Positions 1-8,971 of a DNA stretch of 64,000 nt are shown here, one piece after another (the first letter of the stretch is position 1; each line of letters begins with the position of its first letter). The notes under the pieces were generated by a model, which saw nothing but the letters and a program-made list of their open reading frames with translations, had not been told where the DNA came from and did no database searches. Position numbers and translations under genes: made by a program. Origin of the DNA: Wolbachia endosymbiont of Spodoptera picta (GTDB lineage: Bacteria; Pseudomonadota; Alphaproteobacteria; Rickettsiales; Anaplasmataceae); assembly GCF_018141665.1 (NCBI RefSeq), contig NZ_CP067976.1, positions 62,001-126,000 of the forward strand, written 5' to 3'.

Positions 1-1
1 T

Positions 2-355
2 GACATTTGTGTTAATGGTATAGGAGTTATCGAAACACAGTCAAAGTCTGGAAGAATATTTTTTATTTTCTTAGATCAATTTTTTCATGACTTTAAAAGT
101 GGAATTTCTCCAGAGCAATACAAAACTTTAAACGTTGGAGAAATTGCAAATCGCTTAGAAAACATTCACGATGTTGAACAACAAATTCGCAAACCAATAA
201 ATAGAATGCAAAAAACTATAGCAGAGAAATTGGCTATAACTTTAGGTTTAAATGTCAAAAAAGACGATATTATTCAAACTCTGCCATGGTCAGGGATAGG
301 TACTAAGGAATATGGCTACAGGCTTAATCCTTTTACTATTGTTCTTAAAAAATGA
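2..355 (+). CDS. C-terminal part of an unidentified protein (5' end outside window)
   Basis: An open frame runs from the left edge to a TGA at 353-355, giving about 117 residues without a start codon, so this is the 3' part of a longer gene. I do not recognise the family. The C-terminus contains short motifs such as IRKPINRMQ, KLAITLGLN and EYGYRLNPFT. It converges with the RepA-like gene 6 bases downstream. A decayed relative of this C-terminus lies at 21775-21968 on the other strand, which points to a dispersed phage or mobile-element gene family. Confidence 0.6.
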   Translation, partial: DICVNGIGVIETQSKSGRIFFIFLDQFFHDFKSGISPEQYKTLNVGEIANRLENIHDVEQQIRKPINRMQKTIAEKLAITLGLNVKKDDIIQTLPWSGIGTKEYGYRLNPFTIVLKK

Positions 356-361
356 GTGTTA

Positions 362-2110
362 TTAAATATCTCTCCTCGTTAAATGCTCAGCCACTTTCAT
401 AACTTTTACGCGCTCTGGTATTTCTTTTTCATAGAATTTAATATAACCTGAAGCAACTAATGCGTTAACATATCTACGAATGGAATGACAACTCTTCAAA
501 CCAAATGTATCTTCAAATAAATAGCAAAATTGGCTTTTAGTATAAAATTTTCCCTTAGCTGCTCTCTCATTAATTAACCGTAAAATGATGTCATAACTTT
601 TTTTTCGACGTTGTTTTACAGTTGGTTTTTCTGATACAGTTTGCCAACTGTCATTTACTTTTTCGATCTGCATAGGTAAAATAGATTTACCATTTCTAAG
701 TTCAAATATCAATTGACGAGTATTTTGTTCTCCGTTTGGCTTGATCATCATTATCCCTGAAGTATAAAAACTTCTTAAAGCCGATGCTCCGCTAAAGTTT
801 TGAAATGGTTCCTCTACTAATGACTTTTTCGATACCTTGTTAGTATTGTGCGTTAAAATGATTCCACAACTAGGGTTTGTTATAGACCTCAATTTTTCAA
901 CTCTATCTTTTAAAAAACAAAACATCGAGCTATTACTATTTTCTCCTTTATATTGATTGAAATCAAAAACACCACGTAGTGTATCTATAGCAATGATATC
1001 AACTGTTTTAACGTCTAGTCTCTCTGCTATAATATCTTTTACTTCTTCTACTCCTTGAGAATTCAAAAGTAAGCTTGTTTTTGGTGTAATAATTAAATTT
1101 TTTGATATTAATTCTAGAGATTTATCATCAAATTTCAATTGTTGTAGCCGTTCCTTAATGTAGGGATATTCAAGATCAGTTTGAAGATAAAAGATCTTTA
1201 ATGGTCTAATTGGAACCATACTCAAAAACGGTAGTCCCACTGACAGATGTGCTAACCAAGAAAGCAGTAGATCAGTCTTGCCAACCTTTGGAGCTCCTCT
1301 AAGTAGTAAAAGTCCTCCAGGAGTAAGAATTCTCGGTAAAATTATATCCTCTGGTGATGGAGATTTATCATTTAGATAATGACTAGCAGGAAATGCTTTT
1401 TTCTCAGATAATACACTTAAACTTTCACGGTTCTCAGATGATATACCTAAACTTTCAGGATTCTCACAGGACATACCTAAATTGTCTAGTTCCACTGCTA
1501 CTTTTTTAACATATTGTTCATCTTTTTCCGGCCAAATTATTATATGCTTATCTGTTAGCATAGACCAATCCGTTTTCTCAATATCATCATCTATTGCAGT
1601 TGTTGCTGTAAAACCTCTCTTTATTAAACTATCAGCACGGTTTTCACCTTTAACTATAATCACTTCATCAGACTTAATAATACCGGGAATGTTATATAAT
1701 GGCTTCAGACCATTCCTAGAGGTTCTTAGATTCCATATATGTCTATAATTGTTTTTATACAAATAAACATAAGCTATAGCCTCATTATTTTTATCAAGGT
1801 AGCTATATTTTGCTATTATACGCTCACTAAGCCATTTGGTTATAAGGCTGGTAATCTCAGAAAAATCAGTTTTATTGGTTATTATGCTCCAGAGTTCAAT
1901 AATATCTCCGTTAGTTTTCTTATCACAGTTATACCAAGTGCCAGTTTGCTTACCTTCTGCCACTACCATCAAGTGGTCTTTATTAATATTTCCAGAATAG
2001 AACCCATAACCAAATTTACCACCAGGCAATAAGTAAGACAGACACTCTTTAATATTGTGAGCCAATAACATTTTTATCTCTTGTCTTGATTCAGTAATGC
2101 AAAACTCCAT
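362..2110 (-). CDS. Toprim/AAA (RepA-like) phage replication protein
   Basis: This 582-residue protein looks like a primase-helicase or RepA-type replication protein. Residues about 146-210 resemble a Toprim fold: an IIVKGENRAD acidic motif is followed by a hydrophobic strand and WPEKDEQ. Residues about 262-480 form a RecA/AAA_25 ATPase with Walker A GAPKVGKTD (272-280), a Walker B strand IIAIDT ending near D376-377, and a THNTN sensor near 420. The tail (about 500-570) could be a winged helix. A strong ribosome-binding site (GGAGG) lies six bases before the ATG. Between the two domains is a degenerate 30-bp tandem repeat. Such genes occur in temperate phages and plasmids, including WO-type prophages; the exact role is inferred. 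Confidence 0.75.
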   Translation of the reverse strand: MEFCITESRQEIKMLLAHNIKECLSYLLPGGKFGYGFYSGNINKDHLMVVAEGKQTGTWYNCDKKTNGDIIELWSIITNKTDFSEITSLITKWLSERIIAKYSYLDKNNEAIAYVYLYKNNYRHIWNLRTSRNGLKPLYNIPGIIKSDEVIIVKGENRADSLIKRGFTATTAIDDDIEKTDWSMLTDKHIIIWPEKDEQYVKKVAVELDNLGMSCENPESLGISSENRESLSVLSEKKAFPASHYLNDKSPSPEDIILPRILTPGGLLLLRGAPKVGKTDLLLSWLAHLSVGLPFLSMVPIRPLKIFYLQTDLEYPYIKERLQQLKFDDKSLELISKNLIITPKTSLLLNSQGVEEVKDIIAERLDVKTVDIIAIDTLRGVFDFNQYKGENSNSSMFCFLKDRVEKLRSITNPSCGIILTHNTNKVSKKSLVEEPFQNFSGASALRSFYTSGIMMIKPNGEQNTRQLIFELRNGKSILPMQIEKVNDSWQTVSEKPTVKQRRKKSYDIILRLINERAAKGKFYTKSQFCYLFEDTFGLKSCHSIRRYVNALVASGYIKFYEKEIPERVKVMKVAEHLTRRDI

Positions 2111-2152
2111 GTAACCTCCGATTAATTTACTATAAAAATAGTTGCAATTTAT

Positions 2153-2440
2153 TTAGAATGGTATCCAATCAGCGTCTGAATTTTTCTCTTGTTCAGGAGT
2201 AATGACCGTAGCAATTCTGTTCCTATCTCCATAGGTATTATTAGCCTCAATGCCTACTTTTGCTGTGAACTCCAGGCCGTTTAAATCTGCAATTGAGTTG
2301 ATTTTTCGCGCAAGAACTGCTTTTTCTGATGTGTCATTTGTATGAATATTACGAGCTGACTCTAAAATACTGCGAATCATAGAACGTCCAGATTCTCCCC
2401 AAGTGAAATACCGATGCTTTGGGGTGAGCAATTGAAGAAA
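2153..2440 (-). pseudogene. 5'-truncated DUF669-like phage protein fragment
   Basis: The open frame encodes about 95 residues but has no convincing start; a TTG near 2431 is the only candidate. The visible part (YFTWGESGRSMIRSIL, then LNGLEFTAKVGIE, an NTYGDRN turn and a terminal DADWIPF) resembles the C-terminal half of DUF669-type phage proteins, which often end in D-x-IPF and sit beside replication or recombination genes. It lies just upstream of the RepA-like gene in the same orientation, which fits a phage replication cluster. A stop codon precedes the frame, so the N-terminal half is probably lost. The DUF669 link is tentative. Confidence 0.4.
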
Positions 2441-2882
2441 TTTTACGGCTCAGCATCGTAACGTTTATAAAAACAACAATATGAAAAAACATCGAAAAAA
2501 GTATGTGCCAGAAAATTAAAAAAGGTTATTGCAAAAGGAGCTACTACAAAGAGCCACACAAAAGATGCTGAAATTGATATAGAAAAGTAAGTCAATGTTA
2601 CAGAATCAATTATGTGAAAATATCAATATAAATAATGAAGATTTTAGTATGTTAGATGCAATAATGGTAGAAAATGATCCAATTTTAGCTGCATATTTTA
2701 ATAGTAGACCTGGAGTGTAAAAGGCAGCCCAGCCAATTGTATGCTCCATATCCTCATTTTGTAGCCAGCTTAAAAACAACATAAAAGAGTATTCTTAGAA
2801 GACATTGGTACGAACTCCTTAACCTATAAATTATAGTAGTTTATATTTAAATAATAATCTTCAACTTTTTTAGCAAATCAAT
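2432..2882. other. Gap between phage fragment and ankyrin gene
   Basis: About 450 bases without a full-length gene. It holds the doubtful 41-residue frame and a short lysine-rich open stretch ending at 2590. It probably represents decayed prophage sequence. No clear promoter, terminator or RNA gene was recognised. Confidence 0.4.
2595..2720 (+). CDS. Small ORF, 41 residues, doubtful
   Basis: An ATG at 2595 opens a 41-residue frame containing DFSMLDAIMVEND and PILAAYFNSRPGV, which looks more protein-like than random AT-rich sequence. No good ribosome-binding site is seen. A lysine-rich frame ends just upstream at 2590. It may be a remnant of a decayed gene in the 2.4-2.9 kb gap. I do not recognise it. 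Confidence 0.22.
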   Translation: MLQNQLCENININNEDFSMLDAIMVENDPILAAYFNSRPGV

Positions 2883-5300
2883 CTACCTAGAAACTTCTCT
2901 CCTAGGATCAGAAGTCCTTCTTAACTCTTCACGTTCTGTCCATTTGTTGTTAGACTCGCTTATTACTTCAGGACGTATTAAATATCCACCAGATCTTTCA
3001 AAATATCCTTGCTCAATAGCATCGTAGACCCTATCTCCACCAAGTAAGCAACTCTCACCTAATTCTTCTTCATAACCTTTGAATTTTTCCAATACTTCCT
3101 CTTTATTACTCGCTTCTACTATAATTTTGCTTTTATCTTGTACGTCAGGATACAGTTTAACGTCTATCTTTCCCAAACTAGTATAGAAAGTCAGTACTAT
3201 ATTGCCCGTAAGGTTAGTATAATTTCTTATCCCATCTTCCGTTATAATTTCTACCTCACTTTCACCGATTGCTATTACATCTCTTCTAGATTCTATACTT
3301 CCATGAGTTAAATTTGCTTCATTTATGATTTTCGCAACCTCAACTACACTATTTTCTGAATATTCCAAATAGAGAATAGAGTTATCCACTTTTACATTTT
3401 TCACCTTGCCAGTAGTTGCACTTTTAACAATTTCCATAAATTTCAAACTACGCTTTGCATAACTTTCATAGGCTTTTACCATATTAGCTTTGTGGCTTTT
3501 AAACTCTTCTAGTTCATCAATGACAAGGATGCTGCTTATAGTATGTAGTACTACTCCTTTTGATACTAAGTTACATACTATACGACTAGCAACCTCTACA
3601 TCACTTGCAATTCTAGAGTTCTTTTTTAATTCACTAATTTTTCTTATTATACAATCTGCAAAGCCATATTTACTCTCATATTTCTTGTCATATAAACTTC
3701 CTGACACAGCAAAGTTCAGCATTACTCCTGCTTCTATAGCTCTTTTTACAACTTGCTCTAACTCGTTCATGTTTTCGGCTGCATTGGCCATATCTAAAAA
3801 AGTTTTCAATTCCTCCCGTTGATTTAATATTAAAATGTCCCATAAAGTGGAAGCTTTAGGTAAATGTTCTTTGTCCTTCCATCCTTTGTAATCAATTGCT
3901 CCTGCTTCTAACAGTAACCTTTCTGCTTCTTTAAAACGAATTTTATCACCATAACAAGCATCTCTAATCTTTTGAAAAATACGAGACTTTCCTTTGCAAT
4001 CACGAAGATTTAAAATCTCTTTAAGACCTTCATTTCCTCTGTGCTGATTTAAAAACTCTCTTAGTTGATTAGTGTCAAGGCTATGACCGCAAATATCTTC
4101 TAAATGGCTTTTTGCTCTCATTTGCTCCTGAGTTAAAAAGATTTGTTCTAAAATATTCACTTCAAAAGGTTTTTTGTTAATAATTACAATATCTAGAGGA
4201 GTTTTTCCTTGTTTATCAGGTTGATTACGTGCTCCTTTGTTCAGAAGTAAAGGTATATTTAAAGTATTATAATAAGCAGCATAGTGCAAAGGTGTTTGTC
4301 CTTCACTGTCAACTATGTTAGGATCAGCTCCAGCGTTTAAAAGTAAAGTTATAAATGCTCCAACTGCCCAGGCCATATCTTTTTCTACTGCCAAACGCTC
4401 CATACTTTGTATTACATGCAGTATTGTCAACTTGGACTTTCCTCTTTGAAGATTGAGAACAATCTTTAGATCATCATTACTTTTGTTGTCTTGTAAAAAA
4501 TTCTCAAACCTTGTAATGTTACAAAATGGAAAGTCTTTTAGGAGACTTAACAACTCCTTATTCAAATTTTTTTGGCCCTCTTTTAAGTCAGGTGCACCTG
4601 AAGACCACTCAGATATTAAATTATTGAATTCTTCCCTTTTTATAATAGAGATCAAAGAGCTGTTATCACTAAGCAGCAATGAGTATTTAAGTGATTCATA
4701 TTCATCATCTACTTGCTCTTCTTTCTGTTTCGCTTCTCTCTTCTCCAAATTATCTATATCACCATCTTTAATGAGTGCAATTAAATACTTCAAAAATTCA
4801 ACATTTCTATTTTCCAGTAAGGGACATGCTCCATTCTTCATAAGAATCGAGATCATTTTTGTATTTCGGCCAGCCAAGTATAATGGAGTCCTACCTTTTT
4901 CATCTACTGCATTAACATCAGCCCCATTATTTATTAGGTGCTCTACTATTTTTGTTTTGTTACCCAAGATAGCATAATGCAAAGGAGTACTTCCATCATT
5001 ATATTTCTTCCTAACACTTGCCCCATTCTTTATCAGGACCTCTACCATTCGTGTATTTCTATGCAAGATAGCATAATATAATGGATCACGATCGTATATA
5101 TCCATTCCATTAACATCAGCCTCTTTTTGTATAAGAGTCTCTACCATTCGTTTATTATTTTTCAAAACAGCAAGCTGTAATAGGCCAGATGTATCTATTT
5201 GTTTTAGCTTCTCTTCTACTTTTCTGAACACATTACTCTCACTTAAACCAACGTCAGTATCAATAGAAGCTAGTATTTCTTCCAACTTATCAAAACTCAT
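2883..5300 (-). CDS. Large ankyrin-repeat protein with shared N- and C-terminal modules
   Basis: From the ATG at 5300 (GAGGAG five bases upstream, and the same N-terminus as paralogues) this encodes 805 residues. Residues 1-34 form a short module (FDKLEEILASI...LSESNVF) also present in the proteins starting at 42891 and 54441. Ankyrin repeats occupy about 37-165 and 320-375. Residues about 509-772 form a non-ankyrin module (NMNELEQVV, YESKYGFAD, ASRIVCNLV, NYTNLTGNIVLTF, CLLGG) shared with the 775-residue protein and with the non-ankyrin protein at 14692-15855. It is a paralogue of the 775-residue protein along most of its length. Ankyrin proteins of intracellular bacteria often bind host proteins; secretion and targets are unknown. 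It follows another ankyrin gene with its own promoter-like leader. Confidence 0.85.
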   Translation of the reverse strand: MSFDKLEEILASIDTDVGLSESNVFRKVEEKLKQIDTSGLLQLAVLKNNKRMVETLIQKEADVNGMDIYDRDPLYYAILHRNTRMVEVLIKNGASVRKKYNDGSTPLHYAILGNKTKIVEHLINNGADVNAVDEKGRTPLYLAGRNTKMISILMKNGACPLLENRNVEFLKYLIALIKDGDIDNLEKREAKQKEEQVDDEYESLKYSLLLSDNSSLISIIKREEFNNLISEWSSGAPDLKEGQKNLNKELLSLLKDFPFCNITRFENFLQDNKSNDDLKIVLNLQRGKSKLTILHVIQSMERLAVEKDMAWAVGAFITLLLNAGADPNIVDSEGQTPLHYAAYYNTLNIPLLLNKGARNQPDKQGKTPLDIVIINKKPFEVNILEQIFLTQEQMRAKSHLEDICGHSLDTNQLREFLNQHRGNEGLKEILNLRDCKGKSRIFQKIRDACYGDKIRFKEAERLLLEAGAIDYKGWKDKEHLPKASTLWDILILNQREELKTFLDMANAAENMNELEQVVKRAIEAGVMLNFAVSGSLYDKKYESKYGFADCIIRKISELKKNSRIASDVEVASRIVCNLVSKGVVLHTISSILVIDELEEFKSHKANMVKAYESYAKRSLKFMEIVKSATTGKVKNVKVDNSILYLEYSENSVVEVAKIINEANLTHGSIESRRDVIAIGESEVEIITEDGIRNYTNLTGNIVLTFYTSLGKIDVKLYPDVQDKSKIIVEASNKEEVLEKFKGYEEELGESCLLGGDRVYDAIEQGYFERSGGYLIRPEVISESNNKWTEREELRRTSDPRREVSR

Positions 5301-5361
5301 AACTCTCCTCATTTTAAAACTCCATATTTTATTATTATATACTTGACATAAAAAACAAGAG
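5301..5361 (-). promoter_or_regulatory. Promoter/leader of the 805-residue ankyrin gene
   Basis: Reading toward the gene, CTCTTG at 5361-5356 is followed after 16 bases by TATAAT at 5339-5334 and then a leader ending in GAGGAG before the ATG. The same arrangement, with the same 16-base spacer and almost the same leader length, precedes the neighbouring ankyrin gene at 6914. A CTTG...CAAG inverted pair lies inside the promoter and could be an operator. Promoter activity is inferred. Confidence 0.5.
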
Positions 5362-5378
5362 CTATGTAACACTTACTC

Positions 5379-6914
5379 TTAAGGTGTAACTGGTTCTGGT
5401 AAATTTTGTCTCCCTATTTCATATTCATTTAGCTTAGTACTAGGCTTTAATATTGCATATGTAATGCCACTAGCAATGGCTCCAACTATCAATGCAGCAA
5501 TAACTAATATTGATAAACTTATATGAGTAACAATACATCCAATGGTTACTGTCAACGTGGCTATTACACCTACAGAGAAACCGGTCTTTATTGCTCTTGA
5601 AGTTTCAGAATGCTTCTTTTTTTGAAAATTAAGATACTCAACAATATTTTTGTGGCCGCTTCTATCAGCTAAATCCAGGGGAGTATTACAATCAACGTCC
5701 TTTACATCAATAGTAGCCTTTTTTTCCTCTACAAGATATTGAACTATGTCTGAGCGACCCATTCTAGCAGCTTCATGCAACGCAGTACTGCCATTTTTGC
5801 TTTTTGCTTCAACGTTAGCCCCTTTGTCTAACAGAGCTTGAACTACTTCTAAGTGACCAGTTTCAGCAGCAATATGCAAAGCAGTACAGCCTTCGTTGTT
5901 TCGTGTTTCAAAACTAGCACCCTTTTCTAACAGACATTGAACTACTTGCAAATGACCACGTCCAGCAGCTTCATTCAAAGCAGTATCGCCATCCTTGTTT
6001 TGTGCATCAATATCAGCACCTTTGTCTAGTAGAGCTTGTACTATTTTTAAGTAACCCTCTCGAGCAGCAATATGCAAGACATATTTGAAACTCTTCTTTA
6101 GTATGTCAGCATTATCCATTTTATCTAATAGAGCTTGAACTACTTCTAAGTGACTATTTGTAGCAGCATAATGCAAAGCAGTTAAGTCATCATTTTCTTT
6201 TGCCTCAAAAACGGCTCCTTTTTCCAACAGAAATTTAACTACTTCTAAGCGTCCCTCGCTAGCAGCAATATGCAAAGGAGTTTCATTATCATCGTTCTCT
6301 TGGTTAATATTAATTCCTTTTTCGTCTACAAAGTATTTAACTATTGCTAAGCAACCATTTTCAGCAGCAAGATGCAAAGCAGTATCGCCATTGTTGTTTT
6401 GTGCATCAATATCAGCATCTTTATCTAATAGAGCTTGAACTATTCCTAAGTGACCTCCTCTAGCAGCATAATGCAAAGCAGTACATCCTTCGCTGCCTGG
6501 TTCCTCAACACTAGCCCCTTTTTCTAACAGAAATTGAACTACTTCTAAGTGGCCATCTTCAGCAGCTATATGTAAAGGAGTGTCATTATCATCGTTCTTT
6601 TGGTTAATATTGATTCTTTTTTCATTTATAAAGTACTTAACTACTGCTAAGCAACCATTTTCAGTAGCACAATGAAGAGCAGTGCAGCCTTCGCTATTTT
6701 GTTCTCCAACACTAGCCCCTTTTTCTAACAGAAATTGAACTACTTCTAAGTGGCCTTCTTGAGCAGCTATATGTAAAGCAGTATCGCCATTGTCGTTTTG
6801 TACCTCAACATCAGCACCTTTGTTTAGTAAAGCTTGAACTGCTTCTAAGTTGTCATCTTTAGCAGCACAATGTAACTCAGTATTACCATTACTTTCGTGT
6901 ACATTAGGATACAT
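5379..6914 (-). CDS. Ankyrin-repeat protein with C-terminal membrane hairpin
   Basis: This 511-residue protein is almost entirely ankyrin: 13 consecutive units of about 33 residues with TALHIAA/TPLHIAA cores cover residues 1-430. Two hydrophobic segments near 445-490 (rich in ISLSILVIAALIVGAIA) probably form a membrane hairpin, followed by a short polar tail. No signal peptide is visible. GAGG lies seven bases before the ATG. A block of three repeats containing ENGCLA[VI]VKYF is present twice, so part of the array grew by duplicating multi-repeat units. It could present an ankyrin scaffold at a bacterial or host-derived membrane; that is inference. It shares a promoter-type leader with the ankyrin gene downstream. 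Confidence 0.85.
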   Translation of the reverse strand: MYPNVHESNGNTELHCAAKDDNLEAVQALLNKGADVEVQNDNGDTALHIAAQEGHLEVVQFLLEKGASVGEQNSEGCTALHCATENGCLAVVKYFINEKRININQKNDDNDTPLHIAAEDGHLEVVQFLLEKGASVEEPGSEGCTALHYAARGGHLGIVQALLDKDADIDAQNNNGDTALHLAAENGCLAIVKYFVDEKGININQENDDNETPLHIAASEGRLEVVKFLLEKGAVFEAKENDDLTALHYAATNSHLEVVQALLDKMDNADILKKSFKYVLHIAAREGYLKIVQALLDKGADIDAQNKDGDTALNEAAGRGHLQVVQCLLEKGASFETRNNEGCTALHIAAETGHLEVVQALLDKGANVEAKSKNGSTALHEAARMGRSDIVQYLVEEKKATIDVKDVDCNTPLDLADRSGHKNIVEYLNFQKKKHSETSRAIKTGFSVGVIATLTVTIGCIVTHISLSILVIAALIVGAIASGITYAILKPSTKLNEYEIGRQNLPEPVTP

Positions 6915-6976
6915 AATTTACCTCACTCTAAAAATCCATGTTTTGATTATTATACACTTGATATAATTAGCAAGAG
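6915..6976 (-). promoter_or_regulatory. Promoter/leader of the 511-residue ankyrin gene
   Basis: CTCTTG at 6976-6971 and TATAAT at 6954-6949 are separated by 16 bases. They are followed by a leader with ATGGATTTTTAGAG and GAGGTAAATT before the ATG. The leader matches that of the neighbouring ankyrin gene closely, including the TCAAGTGTATAATAAT stretch. Confidence 0.5.
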
Positions 6977-7555
6977 TTTATTTTTTAGAACAGCAAATTT
7001 GTTGTATATAGGTGTAGAAAAATATCTTTTATTTCAAATTGGATAGAAAAACACTCAACTTAGTGTCATAAGGATTTCAATTATTTACTCCTTCAAAAAA
7101 GGTCATACATTTGCGAGAACAAGCCACGTAAAATAGGGTTATAAAAATAGAAAATTTAAATTATTTCCATAATCTTAGGCAAAACAGTTCGTATGTAGAT
7201 ATGGATGAAATGTGCTAATGTGGCTAGTTTTAGCGTATAATGAAATCACTATATTAAAAAGTTCGTATGGTACACGTGGTAGACCATGAGATCCCAAAAT
7301 AAACAGTTCTCACGTTTGTTGAGTTTGGTTGCTGGAAATGGTTATATTATTTGACTTTTTAATAATATATGATACTAAGTTAGTATAATTTATTCAGAGA
7401 TGAAGGAAAAATTCTTGCAGCTTTGTATTAAAAAAACAGGATTCTTTCCATTTATAAAAATAAAATACGAAAATACCTATTATTGAGGAATATAAAATTC
7501 ATAAGTTATTAAAGATTGTATGCTAAAATTACTATTTTAGAAAGGTAGTTTACAG
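6977..7555. other. Divergent intergenic region
   Basis: About 580 bases between two divergently transcribed ankyrin genes. It is AT-rich and holds no convincing open frame. The phrase AGTTCGTATG occurs twice (near 7187 and 7260), which may be a decayed repeat. Promoters for the rightward ankyrin gene are expected here but no strong -35/-10 pair stands out. Confidence 0.35.
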
Positions 7556-8581
7556 ATGAATTATTCACACCATGACTTATGCAATTTTATTGCAGAAAAG
7601 AATATTAAAATGATAAAAGATTGTGTAGATAAAGGAGTAAATCTTAATCGAATGTGCGATGAAGTAGAGCGTCCTTGTCCTTTACATAAAGCTGTTATTG
7701 AAGACTATCCAGAAGCAATAGAGGCTCTATTAAAGTCAAATAAAATTGATGCTAATAAACAAAACGATTATGGAGATACTCCTTTACATTTAGCTGCTAA
7801 GATGGATAATATTGAAGCAATGAAGGCTCTATTGCAGTCGGATAAAATCAATATTAATGTAGAAGGCTTCTATGGAGCCACTCCTTTACATGCAGCTGCC
7901 ATAAGATGCAATGTAGATGCAATAAATACTCTATTAAAGTCAAATAAAATTGATGTTAACAAACAAAACGATTATGGACGCACTCCTTTACATTTCGCTG
8001 CTAATGTAGATTGTGTAGATGCAATAAGTGCTCTATTGCAGTCAAATAAAATCAATGTAAATTCAAAAGATAATGATGAATATACTCCTTTACATTTATC
8101 TGCTTGGTTAGGACGTGCAAACTCAATAGAGGCTTTATTGAAGTCAAATAAAATCGATGTTAATTCAAAATGTTATATTGGAAATACTCCTTTACATTTA
8201 ACTGCTAGGGAAGACAAGGAAGACGCAATGAAAGCTCTATTAAAGTCAAATAAGATCGATGTTAATCCAAAAAATGATAGTGGAAAGACTCCTTTACATT
8301 TAGCTGCTGAGAAAAACTGTATAAACACAGTGAGTGTTCTATTGGAGTCAGATAAAATCGGTATTAATACAAAAGATAATAGTGGACACACTCCTTTATA
8401 TTATGCTGTTAAGAATGGCCATGGATCATCAGTAGGTCTGCTGCTGATAGAGGCGAATAAATCTAAAGATGGAAACGATCTAGATCTGGAAAAAGATGGA
8501 TGGCAGGCAGAATATCATCAAAATACTGATACTGAGTTAACGATGATGGGAAAGTATATTGAGAGTGAGTATTTAATTTAG
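7556..8581 (+). CDS. Ankyrin-repeat protein, 341 residues
   Basis: This protein consists of a short N-terminus and about eight ankyrin repeats of 33-34 residues with a very uniform unit (ALLKSNKIDVN, then a variable turn, then TPLHLAA). The matching DNA period of about 102 bases is still obvious, implying recent array expansion or gene conversion. The tail (about 295-341) is acidic and polar, without a membrane segment. The ribosome-binding site is weak (AAGGTAG). It is followed 72 bases later by a small gene in the same direction, which may be co-transcribed. The function is unknown beyond probable protein binding. Confidence 0.8.
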   Translation: MNYSHHDLCNFIAEKNIKMIKDCVDKGVNLNRMCDEVERPCPLHKAVIEDYPEAIEALLKSNKIDANKQNDYGDTPLHLAAKMDNIEAMKALLQSDKININVEGFYGATPLHAAAIRCNVDAINTLLKSNKIDVNKQNDYGRTPLHFAANVDCVDAISALLQSNKINVNSKDNDEYTPLHLSAWLGRANSIEALLKSNKIDVNSKCYIGNTPLHLTAREDKEDAMKALLKSNKIDVNPKNDSGKTPLHLAAEKNCINTVSVLLESDKIGINTKDNSGHTPLYYAVKNGHGSSVGLLLIEANKSKDGNDLDLEKDGWQAEYHQNTDTELTMMGKYIESEYLI

Positions 8582-8653
8582 GTAATTCGAGAAGATTATC
8601 TATGTTATGTAATTTATCTAATTTTGAAATTTTAATTTTTTATAGGAGTTAAT

Positions 8654-8971
8654 ATGAGTGATGACACTAAACAAAGCAATCTAAAAATAATCGATGAAAT
8701 AGAAGTTAAACATAAACCTCTATCATTTGAGAAAATGAAAGAAAGTAATGTAAAAGTTAGTTATGTTCACAAGATTGTGGATAAAGTAGTCAAAGATTTA
8801 AACGAAACATTTGTTCCTCAATTGGATGAGTTATTTTGCCAACATGAGGAAGACTTTTTCAAATATGAACAAGCTCTTTCTGATATACATGATGTATTGT
8901 CTGATAATCTAGATTCTTACGATAAATTAATTGCTGTGCGGCCCGAAGGTCATAAATGTCGTGATGGTTAA
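8654..8971 (+). CDS. Small acidic protein interrupted by the group II intron
   Basis: The unspliced frame encodes 105 residues, starting from an ATG behind TAGGAG. Residues 1-94 (MSDDTKQ...SYDKLIA) belong to the gene proper; the last 11 are read from the 5' end of the intron. If 8936-11244 is removed, the frame continues as LDNNLKSGV and stops at a TAA near 11271-11273, giving about 103 residues. The protein is charged and probably helical (VHKIVDKVVKDLNETF); I do not recognise its family. The spliced 3' end would overlap the convergent phospholipase D gene. It lies directly downstream of an ankyrin gene in the same orientation. Confidence 0.65.
   Translation: MSDDTKQSNLKIIDEIEVKHKPLSFEKMKESNVKVSYVHKIVDKVVKDLNETFVPQLDELFCQHEEDFFKYEQALSDIHDVLSDNLDSYDKLIAVRPEGHKCRDG

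Noticed and set aside
1482..2032. Plus-strand frames inside the RepA-like gene
   Set aside because: They lie wholly within a well-supported minus-strand gene, have no ribosome-binding sites and show no family features.
5313..5372. Upstream extension of the 805-residue ankyrin protein to 5372
   Set aside because: It runs through the promoter-like leader shared with the neighbouring gene; paralogues and the GAGGAG site support the start at 5300.
7556..8400. Regular ~102-bp DNA period resembling a CRISPR-like or satellite array
   Set aside because: The period corresponds exactly to ankyrin repeat units in one open frame; there are no spacers and repeats of CRISPR length.
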